A stretch of DNA of 64,000 nucleotides, from contig NZ_BARF01000005.1 of assembly GCF_000367365.1 (NCBI RefSeq), forward strand, positions 43,350 to 107,349. The letters are read 5' to 3'. The DNA comes from Streptomyces prunicolor NBRC 13075. Its GTDB lineage: Bacteria; Actinomycetota; Actinomycetes; Streptomycetales; Streptomycetaceae. Position 1 is the stretch's first letter. Every line of letters begins with the position of its first letter. Below the pieces are notes generated by a model, which was not told the DNA's origin, did not search any database, and saw only the letters and a program-made list of their open reading frames with translations. The translations under genes were made by a program, and so were the position numbers. Of the stretch, positions 45,786-54,300 are shown one piece after another.

Positions 45786-46313
45786 GTGGCCGAGACCACC
45801 GTTGAGCAGCCGGTCGAAGAGACCGAGACCGAGCTCGTCGACATCGAGAGCTACACGACCGAGTCCGACGTCCCCGTCGAGGGTGAGTACACGTCGGAGT
45901 CGCTCGCCGGCCGCTTCGGCGACCCGCAGCCGGCCGCCGGCCTGGGCCGTCGCAAGAACGCCATCGCGCGCGTTCGCATCGTGCCCGGCACCGGCAAGTG
46001 GAAGGTCAACGGGCGCACGCTCGAGGACTACTTCCCGAACAAGGTCCACCAGCAGGAAGTCAACGAGCCCTTCAAGGTGCTCGAGCTCGACGGCCGCTAC
46101 GACGTCATCGCCCGCATCTCGGGTGGCGGCGTCTCCGGTCAGGCCGGTGCCCTGCGCCTCGGCGTGGCCCGCGCGCTGAACGAGGCCGACGTGGACAACA
46201 ACCGCGCCGCCCTCAAGAAGGCCGGTTACCTCCGTCGCGACGACCGTGCGGTCGAGCGCAAGAAGGCCGGTCTCAAGAAGGCCCGCAAGGCCCCGCAGTA
46301 CAGCAAGCGCTAA
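45786..46313 (+). CDS. rpsI: 30S ribosomal protein S9
   Basis: The 175-residue S9 has an acidic N-terminal extension of about 45 residues before the conserved core ('[20 protein letters not shown]') and ends with the tRNA-contacting tail '[11 protein letters not shown]'. It starts at GTG with GAGGAG upstream. The acidic extension is an actinobacterial feature. Confidence 0.97.
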   Translation: MAETTVEQPVEETETELVDIESYTTESDVPVEGEYTSESLAGRFGDPQPAAGLGRRKNAIARVRIVPGTGKWKVNGRTLEDYFPNKVHQQEVNEPFKVLELDGRYDVIARISGGGVSGQAGALRLGVARALNEADVDNNRAALKKAGYLRRDDRAVERKKAGLKKARKAPQYSKR

Positions 46314-46336
46314 ATCTCGCCTGCTGTCTGTACTCC

Positions 46337-46380
46337 GAACGCCCCGGCGGCACGCCACTCGTGCCGTCGGGGCGTTCGTT
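46337..46380 (+). terminator. Terminator after rpsI
   Basis: GAACGCCCCG (46337-46346) pairs with CGGGGCGTTC (46368-46377). An inner CGGCACG/CGTGCCG stem extends it, giving about 17 pairs with one mismatch, followed by GTTT. Confidence 0.88.
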
Positions 46381-46460
46381 TATCACAGCCGGGGGCGTAT
46401 AACGGCACAAGACGCTCAAAGGCTTGTGTGATCGGATCAACAGGCATCGTATGTCTGGAA

Positions 46461-46542
46461 CGCGGGACTTCGGCGTTGCGGGACTTTCAGCGGTGCAGGA
46501 CTTTCAGCTTTGCAGGACTTCGGCCTTGCAGGACTTTCGCCT
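46461..46542. repeat. Five 16-17 bp direct repeats upstream of glmM
   Basis: Units start at 46461, 46477, 46494, 46511 and 46527, with consensus TGCAGGACTTTCRGCYT; GGACTT is invariant. The array ends 15 bp before the glmM start and 6 bp before its AGGAGGA site, so it lies in the 5' untranslated region or promoter. Confidence 0.85.
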
Positions 46543-46557
46543 TCCTCAGGAGGACAA

Positions 46558-47916
46558 GTGGGACGACTCTTCGGCACGGACGGCGTGCGCGGTGTCGCCA
46601 ACGCGGATCTGACGGCCGAGATGGCCCTCGGGCTCTCCGTCGCGGCGGCGCATGTGCTGGCGGAGGCGGGCACCTTCGCGGGCCACCGGGCGACGGCCGT
46701 GGTCGGGCGGGACCCGCGCGCGTCCGGGGAGTTCCTGGAGGCCGCCGTGGTCGCGGGCCTGGCCAGCTCGGGAGTGGACGTACTGCTCGTCGGTGTGCTG
46801 CCCACCCCCGCGGTGGCGTATCTCACCGGCGTGCTGGGCGCCGACCTCGGTGTGATGCTCTCCGCCAGCCACAACGCCATGCCCGACAACGGGCTGAAGT
46901 TCCTCGCGCGCGGCGGGCACAAGCTCGACGACGAGCTGGAGGACCGGATCGAGAAGGTCTACGACGAGCACCGCACCGGCGCCCCCTGGGACCGCCCGAC
47001 CGGCTCGGGCGTCGGCCGGGTCCGGCACTACAACGAAGGCTTCGACCAGTACGTCGCCCACCTCATCGGCGTGCTCCCGAACCGGCTCGACGGCCTGAAG
47101 ATCGTCCTCGACGAGGCGCACGGCGCCGCCGCCCGGGTCTCCCCGGAGGCGTTCTCGCGCGCGGGCGCCGAGGTCATCACGATCGGCGCGGACCCCAACG
47201 GGCTGAACATCAACGACGGTTGCGGCTCGACCCACCTGGGTCTGCTCAAGGCCGCCGTCGTCGAGCACGGCGCCGACTTCGGCATCGCGCACGACGGTGA
47301 CGCCGACCGCTGCCTGGCCGTGGATCACACCGGTGAAGAGGTCGACGGGGACCAGATCATGGCCGTGATCGCGCTGGCGATGCGGGAGCGTTCCGCACTG
47401 CGCTCCGACACCGTCGTCGCGACCGTCATGTCGAACCTCGGCTTCAAACTGGCCATGGAGCGCGAGGGGTTGACGCTCGTCCAGACCGCGGTCGGCGACC
47501 GCTACGTCCTGGAGGAGATGAAGGAGCACGGCTACGCGCTGGGCGGCGAGCAGTCCGGCCACGTCATCATCCTGGACCACGCGACCACCGGCGACGGCAC
47601 GCTGACCGGCCTGATGCTGGCGGCGCGGGTCGCCGACACCGGTCGTACGCTCAAGGACCTCGCGTCCGTGATGACGCGGTTGCCGCAGGTGCTCATCAAT
47701 GTGCCCGACGTGGACCGCACGCGGGTGGGTACGTCTGCCGATCTGGCCGCCGCGGTTGCGGAGGCGGAGCGTGAACTCGGGTCCACCGGGCGGGTGTTGC
47801 TGCGTCCGTCGGGTACCGAGCCGCTGGTGCGGGTGATGGTGGAGGCCGCCGACATCGACCAGGCGCGGTCGGTGGCGGGGCGGTTGGCGGATGCGGTGAA
47901 GTCGGCGCTGGGCTAA
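46558..47916 (+). CDS. glmM: Phosphoglucosamine mutase
   Basis: The 452-residue enzyme converts glucosamine-6-phosphate to glucosamine-1-phosphate for UDP-GlcNAc and cell-wall synthesis. The active-site serine is in [12 protein letters not shown] (Ser104), the metal loop is DGDADRC (about 246-252) and the phosphate-binding loop '[14 protein letters not shown]' is near the end. It starts at GTG 46558 after AGGAGGA. It works downstream of GlmS, encoded at 56731. Its stop overlaps that of the convergent DUF389 gene. Confidence 0.97.
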   Translation: MGRLFGTDGVRGVANADLTAEMALGLSVAAAHVLAEAGTFAGHRATAVVGRDPRASGEFLEAAVVAGLASSGVDVLLVGVLPTPAVAYLTGVLGADLGVMLSASHNAMPDNGLKFLARGGHKLDDELEDRIEKVYDEHRTGAPWDRPTGSGVGRVRHYNEGFDQYVAHLIGVLPNRLDGLKIVLDEAHGAAARVSPEAFSRAGAEVITIGADPNGLNINDGCGSTHLGLLKAAVVEHGADFGIAHDGDADRCLAVDHTGEEVDGDQIMAVIALAMRERSALRSDTVVATVMSNLGFKLAMEREGLTLVQTAVGDRYVLEEMKEHGYALGGEQSGHVIILDHATTGDGTLTGLMLAARVADTGRTLKDLASVMTRLPQVLINVPDVDRTRVGTSADLAAAVAEAERELGSTGRVLLRPSGTEPLVRVMVEAADIDQARSVAGRLADAVKSALG

Positions 47917-48854
47917 GCCGGTTCGGGGGTGCGCTTGCGCTGCCAGGCCCAGAACGCCTTCTGGGCGAGCAGCGTGAGCGTGCCGGCCAGCACGATGCCG
48001 CCGAGGTTGGCGAGGAGCTGCCAGGTGGAGCCCCAAGTCTGGGAGTAGTCCGTGTAGTTGAGGGAGACGGCGGCATTCGCGGCGGCCGGGACCGTCGTCA
48101 CCGAGATCGCCACGCCGATCAGGGCACCCGACTTCGCGGACGTGAGCGACAGGGTGCCCGCGATGCCGGCCAGGAAGGCGACGACGAAGGACATCCAGTC
48201 GGGATTCCAGATGAAGGCCGTGTTGGGCCGGGGCCCGTCGATCATCGACCGGTCGAAGAGTCCCAGGACGTCCATCAGCCAACTGAAGCCCGCCGTAAGC
48301 ACCATGGCGGCGGCGAACCCGGCCAGCAACGCCCACAGCGACCGCCACACCAGTCGCGGCGCCCGCTGCACCAACGCCGTCGAGATCCCCGCGAGCGGCC
48401 CGAACTCCGGTCCCACGGCCATCGCGCCCACGATCAGGATCGCGTTGTCCAGCATCACGCCGCAGGCCGCGAGCATGGTCGCCACCGTCAGGAACGCGAC
48501 GTAGGTGACGTTGAGCGTCGACTCCTCGTGCGTCGCGTCCACCAGGTGCTCCCACAGCACCGCGTCCGCGCCTTCGCCGGGTGCGTCGTCCTCCGCCTTG
48601 TCCGCCCGCTCCGACAGCGACAGGTCGATGTTCTCGACGGCGATGGAACCGGTCCGGTCCACCCCCAACTCCCGTAGCGCGCCGATGAGTTCGTCGCCGG
48701 CCTCGCGGGCCACGTCGCACATGACGACATCGCCGGCGGGGTTGCGGGCGGCGCCGGGGAGGACGACGAGGTGCGTGGTGCCGACGGTCGTCTCGATCAG
48801 CCGGACGACGTCATCGGTCCGGTCGGCGGGGGTGATCAGGCGCAGGTGCAGCAT
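47913..48854 (-). CDS. DUF389 family membrane protein
   Basis: The 313-residue protein has an N-terminal soluble domain (about 1-85) and then five or six membrane helices from about residue 115. The DUF389 hallmark '[20 protein letters not shown]' is clear. The function of the family is not established. It lies 22 bases after coaA on the same strand and may be co-transcribed. It starts at ATG 48854. Confidence 0.9.
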   Translation of the reverse strand: MLHLRLITPADRTDDVVRLIETTVGTTHLVVLPGAARNPAGDVVMCDVAREAGDELIGALRELGVDRTGSIAVENIDLSLSERADKAEDDAPGEGADAVLWEHLVDATHEESTLNVTYVAFLTVATMLAACGVMLDNAILIVGAMAVGPEFGPLAGISTALVQRAPRLVWRSLWALLAGFAAAMVLTAGFSWLMDVLGLFDRSMIDGPRPNTAFIWNPDWMSFVVAFLAGIAGTLSLTSAKSGALIGVAISVTTVPAAANAAVSLNYTDYSQTWGSTWQLLANLGGIVLAGTLTLLAQKAFWAWQRKRTPEPA

Positions 48855-48876
48855 GACGCACTTCTATCAGGCCGCT

Positions 48877-49866
48877 CTACAGCTTGCGCAGGCTGAGCCG
48901 TTGGACCTTGTGGTCGGTGCCCTTGCGGATGACGAGGGTGGCGCGGCCCCGGGTGGGGGCGATGTTCTCCACCAGGTTGGGCTTGTTGATGGTGCGCCAG
49001 AGGGTGCGGGCGTAGTCGACGGCCTCGTCCTCGGAGACCTGGGTGTACTTGCGGAAGTACGAGTCGGGGTTCTGGAACGCGGTGGCGCGCAGTTTGCGGA
49101 ACCGGTTCAGATACCAGCGCTCGATGTCCTCGGCGCTCGCGTCGACGTACACGCTGAAGTCGAAGTAGTCGGCGAGCCCGACGCGGGTACGGCCGTCCTT
49201 GCCCGGGAGCGCGGGCTGGAGCACGTTGAGCCCCTCGACGATCAGGATGTCGGGGCGACGGACCGTGAGCCGCTGGTCGGGGACGATGTCGTAGATGAGA
49301 TGCGAATAGACGGGCGCGGTGACCTCGTCCTTGCCCGCCTTGATGTCGGCGACGAAGCGGGTGAGCGCGCGGCGGTCGTACGACTCGGGGAAGCCCTTGC
49401 GCGACATGAGCCCGCGCGCTTCCAGCTCCCGTGTGGGGAGCAGGAACCCGTCGGTGGTGACCAGCTCGACGCGGGGGTGCTCGGGCCAGCGGGAGAGCAG
49501 CGCCTGGAGGAGCCGGGCCACGGTCGACTTTCCTACGGCCACGGAGCCGGCGACGCCTATGACGAACGGGGTGCCGGACTGGGAGCCCTGTTCGCCCAGG
49601 AAGGTGTTCAGGGCGCCTCTGAGGGCGTCCGTGGCGCCGACGTAGAGGTTGAGGAGTCTGGACAGCGGGAGGTAGATGTCACGCACCTCGTCGAGGTCGA
49701 TGACATCGCCCAGACCGCGCAGTTTCTCGACCTCCTCGGCGGTGAGCGGCAGCGGCGTCTTGTCGCGCAGCGCGCTCCACTCGGCTCGGGTGAGGTCGAC
49801 GTAGGGAGTCGCCTCCGGCTTGTGCCGGTGGGCGCTCCGGGGCATCGGGGAGACCGGAGAGATCAC
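48877..49866 (-). CDS. coaA: Pantothenate kinase, type I
   Basis: The 329-residue enzyme catalyses the first step of coenzyme A synthesis (ATP + pantothenate to 4'-phosphopantothenate). The Walker [13 protein letters not shown] is at 104-115, followed by '[20 protein letters not shown]' and '[20 protein letters not shown]'. It starts at GTG 49866 without a clear ribosome site; ATG 49845 is an alternative. Type I (bacterial, CoA-feedback-inhibited) by sequence. Confidence 0.95.
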   Translation of the reverse strand: MISPVSPMPRSAHRHKPEATPYVDLTRAEWSALRDKTPLPLTAEEVEKLRGLGDVIDLDEVRDIYLPLSRLLNLYVGATDALRGALNTFLGEQGSQSGTPFVIGVAGSVAVGKSTVARLLQALLSRWPEHPRVELVTTDGFLLPTRELEARGLMSRKGFPESYDRRALTRFVADIKAGKDEVTAPVYSHLIYDIVPDQRLTVRRPDILIVEGLNVLQPALPGKDGRTRVGLADYFDFSVYVDASAEDIERWYLNRFRKLRATAFQNPDSYFRKYTQVSEDEAVDYARTLWRTINKPNLVENIAPTRGRATLVIRKGTDHKVQRLSLRKL

Positions 49867-49960
49867 AGTCCATTGTTAACGGAGTTTGAACGGGGTGGTG
49901 GGTGGGGTGCGTCACGTGGGGTGGGGTGGGGACTCATCGAGCAGGTCGCTTCGGGCGTGA

Positions 49961-50500
49961 TCAGGTGAAGTCCGCGTAGGCGAGGTGGGTCTCGCAGACC
50001 CGGCACCGGAAGAGGTACGCGATCGGCCCGCCGTCCTTGTCGAGCGAGCCGAGGGAGTCCTCGACTTGGTCGGGCGGCCACGTCCACGCGGCGCACTGCC
50101 GGCGGAGGTGGTCGACGGCGTCCGGATGCGCCTTGAGCTCCCTGGCCCCGGCAGGGCCGAGGAAGGTGGCGCCGTAGCCGCAGCGCGTCAGCCGGTGCGG
50201 GGACTGCCCGGCGGTGAACCCTGGTGTGCGTTCGAGGATTTCCGTGACGACGTCCCGGGACACGTCGCCCTCGACGGTGTCGGCGAAGCAGGCGTCGTAG
50301 CGTTCGGCGGCGGTTCCGAAGGCGGTGCAGTACGAGCAGATACCGGCGTCCGGGGCGTCGGCGGCGTAGACGGGACCGGTGTACACCCAGCCGCGTTCCT
50401 GCCCGCAGCACACGCAGGGCCCGTCGGAGGCGGTCACGGAACTGGTGGCCGCCGGGTTCGGGTGGTGCGGGAACTGCGGCAGGATCGGCCGTCGGGGTGG
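49961..50500 (-). pseudogene. CbrC-like protein lacking a normal start codon
   Basis: The CbrC/UPF0167 pattern is complete from 'PQFPHHPNPAATSSV' through 'CVCCGQERGWVYTGPVYAAD' (CxxC) and 'GICSYC' to 'AYLFRCRVCETHLAYADFT'. The conserved start lies at about 50480, but there is no ATG, GTG or TTG in frame there; only CTG codons occur before the frame closes upstream. GTG 50437 would remove the conserved first 16 residues. Either a CTG start, a truncation or a frameshift fusion with the preceding gene is implied. Function unknown (CbrC is linked to colicin tolerance in E. coli). Confidence 0.55.
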
Positions 50501-50905
50501 TTCCGGCTGCGGGGAGATGGCCAGCGAGAGCGCCTGCCCGGTCAGGGCCGGGGCGGGGCGGGATCACGATGGCTTCCGCCCGGAAGCCTTCCGGAAGGTG
50601 CTTCCGGTGGGCCTCGGCCGACAGGATCGCCGGACCGTCGCCCGGGATGAGCACCGCGCCGGTCCGGCGGGCGAGTTCGGCGATGTGGTCGAGGACGCGT
50701 CCGGGGGAGAAGCGGTCGAAGGTGAGCCAGCGGACGTCACCGTGGACGTCCGCCACTCCGCCGTCCTCGGCTTCGAGCCCCCAGGACTCCGACAGGCCGA
50801 CGGGCGTCATGCCGCCCACGGTGATGGGACCGAGTACGTCGCGTATCGCGGTCTCGTCCATCAGGGCGGGGTCTCCGCAGACGAACCGGCACAGGTGCAG
50901 GCTGT
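50501..50905 (-). pseudogene. Unknown protein gene with damaged start and no proper end
   Basis: Coding-like text runs leftwards: 'RYSLHLCRFVCGDPALMDET', 'AIRDVLGPITVGGMTPVGLS', 'RWLTFDRFSPGRVLDHIAEL' and 'EAIVIPPRPGPDRAGALAG'. AAAGGAG is followed after four bases by GTA, where a start would be expected; ATG 50861 is the first normal start in frame. The frame then runs without a stop through the CbrC-like gene in the wrong phase to 49863. This suggests decay or a frameshift near 50500-50550. It lies two genes downstream of the toxin. Confidence 0.5.
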
Positions 50906-50949
50906 ACCTTACCCCGCTCCTTTCTGGACGGTGGATTCGACGGTCGGGT

Positions 50950-51216
50950 TTACCGCTGCGTGAGCCAAGGGGAAAGGATGGCGGAGAACTCTTCGTCGGA
51001 AATCGACGTGCCTCCCCAGCCGAACCCCTGCCAGGCCTGGGCGCGCTGCAGGACGGGTAGCGGAATTTCGAAGGCCAGGCGGAAGGAGGCGATGAACGAG
51101 ATGACGCCGAATGCTGCGCCCAGCTTCTCCCGGGAAAGCAATGCAAGCTCTACGGCATTCTTACCGGAACTGTGGGCCGCTTGCAGCTCGCCCGCCGTTT
51201 CCTCCAGGTTGGTCAT
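50950..51216 (-). CDS. Small protein in the immunity position after the toxin gene
   Basis: The 88-residue product begins MTNLEETAGELQAAHSSGKN, has a hydrophobic middle ('LGAAFGVISFIASFRLAFEI') and ends 'FSAILSPWLTQR'. It lies 109 bases after the polymorphic toxin on the same strand, where immunity genes normally sit. It starts at ATG 51216 with AAGG upstream. The immunity role is inferred from position only; no known immunity family is recognised. Confidence 0.6.
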   Translation of the reverse strand: MTNLEETAGELQAAHSSGKNAVELALLSREKLGAAFGVISFIASFRLAFEIPLPVLQRAQAWQGFGWGGTSISDEEFSAILSPWLTQR

Positions 51217-51262
51217 TTCGCACTCTGCCTTTCATGGTGAATCGGGAGCGACTGTGCGGGGC

Positions 51263-51296
51263 AGGGTGGGCCTCACGGCCAGGTGAGGCCCACCCT
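51263..51296. terminator. Strong hairpin between toxin and putative immunity gene
   Basis: AGGGTGGGCCTCAC (51263-51276) and GTGAGGCCCACCCT (51283-51296) form a perfect 14-bp stem with a six-base loop. There is no T tract on either side. It may attenuate transcription from the toxin into the small gene or mark a transcript end. Confidence 0.75.
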
Positions 51297-51325
51297 AACT
51301 CATGCAGGGTGCTTCTCTGTCGGGT

Positions 51326-54300
51326 CTATCGGAAGATCACGCCCACGTTCGTATAGTTTCCGTGCATTCCTCTGAGCTCGATGAATTCGACTTTGGAAAA
51401 GCCCGCTCGATTGGACATTTTTCCCGTAAACGTCGAGTTCAGTGCCGCATCTTCCAGTGATGCGCCACCTCGCACGGCCGCGTTGAAGGAATTCAGATTG
51501 TCGCTGAGTTCACCGCCGTCCTGCCAGTAGGCCTGGACTCCCTTCACCTTGTCGCCGAAGTGATCAAGTGCGGCGTTGAACATTTCGCCACCCTTGGGGG
51601 TTTCCTTGTTCGCCTTGATGACGAAAGAGACGAGCCCGTCCTTGTCGATGTCGGCGATGATTCCGAGCCCGTTCGGATAGACATCGACGTAGCTGGGGCA
51701 GTTGACGTTGTGAACGAGGACGGGAGTTCTGCCCGCGAGGACGTAGAAGGTGTGGAGATCGGCGACGCTCAGGTCCCACACGCGCTGCGGCGCGTTCACC
51801 GGGCGGACGCCGATCAGGTCGTCCGTGGCACCGGCCGGCGTACGGAGCGGGTCCCCCGCGTGCAGGTCGGAGGCCTTGGTCCAGCCACGGCCCGGAACGT
51901 ACATCCGGTGTCCGGGCGTGGTCCGGATCTGTCCGCCGTCGGCAAGGGTGAGCTGAAGAAGCTGGTTCGCCGGATGGGAGAACGTCGCGGTGACCGGTGC
52001 CGAGCGCGTGGTGCCGGCGTTCGGGTCGGTGGCGAGCACTTCGTCGCCGACACCGATCGCGTCGATCGCCTTGGACGTGCCACCGGCCAGCAGCACGCGT
52101 GTTCCGGCGGGGAAGCTGTCCTTCATGCACAGTGCCCGCAACTGCTGGAATCCGGCCTTGGCGATGCCTGCGGCGGCATCCTCGGACAGGCCCAGCGCAC
52201 GCAGCGCGTTCCATGCGTCGGTGAATCCGATGCCGGTCCGAGCAGCCGCGTCCACCGCCTTGACCGCATCCGCGATGGGCCTGAGGATCTTGCCCGCGAA
52301 CAGGCTCGCGACGTCCACGGCCGCCCACGCGCAGCCGCCCAGGCTTCCGTTCGCGCCGCCCGGGGCGATCTTCTGGGCGCACTTGATCCAGCTGCCGAAG
52401 AGGATGTCGACCGGGTCGACGCCCCTTTGGTACTCGGCGATCGTGATGGTGTGCGTGACTTCTCTGGTGAGTTCCTTGGTCCGGTGCTCGCCCAGGTACT
52501 TGGTCGCGCCGGAGGGGCAGCGGTACCGCTCCAGATCCAGGTCCTGCGCGGTGCACAGGTACAGGTCGAGGACCGCTTTGAAGTAGATCTTCGTCGTGAC
52601 CGTGCAGTCGCCGTTGTAGAAGAGCTTGTCGATCCAGCCGTCGCAGCCCGCCGTCTTCTTCGAGACCTCCGGATCGCGGGTCTTCTCGATGTGGTCGACG
52701 ACGTAGAACATGTTGCCGATGGAGCCGCCGACCTCGTCGAAGACGGTTCCTGTTTCGAGTTGGCCGGCCTTGTCCTGGCGTTCGGCTCTGTCGGCCGCTT
52801 CCTGCGCCTCCGTCGCGTACTTGTCCGCGTCCTTCGCCGCCTGTTCCGCCTCCGTCGCCGCCGTGTCGGCGCGGTCGGCCGCCGCTCGGGCGGCGGTGGC
52901 CGCCTGTTCGGCCTCGGTGGCTGCCGCGCGGGCGGCGGTGGCGTCGAGGGCTGCCTGGTCGGCGGCGGAGCGGGCGGAGGTGGCGTAGCCCTCGGCGCGG
53001 CCGGCTGCCGCGTCGGCCGCTGCGGCGTCCTCGGTGGCCTGGCGGTCGTACTCGACCGTGCGGGTCAGTGACTGGGCGGCCTTGGCGGCGGCGTCCGCCG
53101 CGTCGGCCGCGTAGCCGAGGGCCTCCTGGGCGTAGCCGCGGGCGGTCTTGGCGTAGCCGGCGGCGTTGGCCGCGTGCTGGAGGGCGGCCTTGGCGTCGCC
53201 CGTCGCCTGGTCGGCGATGGCCTGGGCGGCGGCGGCCTCCTCGGACGCGTTGCGGGCGTGGGCGGCGGCCACGGCCTGCTGCTGCTCGGCGATCGTCTTG
53301 GACGACTGCCCGCTCAGGACGACCAGGCCCGCGGCCGAGTCGGTGGTGAGGTAGGGCGAGCCGAGCTGGATCGCGTCGTTGGCCGGGGCCGCGACCTGTT
53401 CGGCGGACGTCGTCGCGTCCACCGCCGCCTGGGCGGTGACATGGGCGAAGCCCGCTGCCTTCGCCGCGGCGACCCGGGCGTTGGCGGCCTCCTTGAGCGC
53501 CGCGTTCGCGTTGGTTCGTGCGGTCTTGGCCAACTCCTCGGCCTGGTCGGCCAGTTGGACCGCGGTCTTCGCCTCCTCGGCGGCGTGCGCGGCGGCCTTG
53601 ATGGCGTCGGCGACCGCGGCCGTGGCGGTGCGTACGGCGGCGTCGGCCTTCAGCTTGGCGGCCTGGGCGGCGTCCGAGTCGGCGCGGGCCCGCTTGGCGG
53701 CGGCCTCGGCCCGGGTGGCGGCGGCGTCCGCGTCGGCGGCGGCCCGGGTGGCGGCGTTCGCCGCGGTACGGGCGTTCGTGGCGGCCGTCTCGGCCTTGCC
53801 GGCCTGGGTGTCGGCCTCGTTCGCGGCACTTCGGGCCGCGTCCGCCGCGTCACCGGCGTCCAGGGAATCGGCGTAGGCACCCTTGGCGTCGGCCTTGGCA
53901 CGGGCCGCGTCGGCCTTCTGCTCGGCCTCCCACGCGTCGTCCCGCTTGTCCTTGGCCTTGTCGCGGGCGCCGACCGCGTCGTCCCGCCTGCTCTGGGCGG
54001 TCTGCTCGGCGGTCTCGGCCTTGTCCTTGGCGTCCTTGGCCTTGGTCGCCTCGGCCTGGGCCGTCTGCTTGTGCTGGTTGGCCTCCGCCTGCTTGGCCTC
54101 GGCGGTCTCCTTCTCCGCCTTCGCGGTGGCTTCCTCGGACTCGGCCGCGAGCCGCTTGGCGTGCGCGTCGGCGGCGGCGGCCTTCGCGTCGCCCTCGGCG
54201 CCCAGGGCCACGGTGAGCTTGGCCTCCGCGGTCTCCTTGTCCTTCTTGGCGTTGTCGCGGTGGATCTTCGCCGCGTCGGCGGCGGCCTTGGCCTGCAACT

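Noticed and set aside
46510..46557. Extended N-terminus for GlmM through the direct repeats
   Set aside because: The GTG at 46558 has an ideal AGGAGGA site and gives the canonical [11 protein letters not shown] start.
51710..52135. Intein inside the giant secreted protein
   Set aside because: The HINT domain is followed by a variable C-terminal domain rather than a resumed host protein, which fits toxin release, not splicing.
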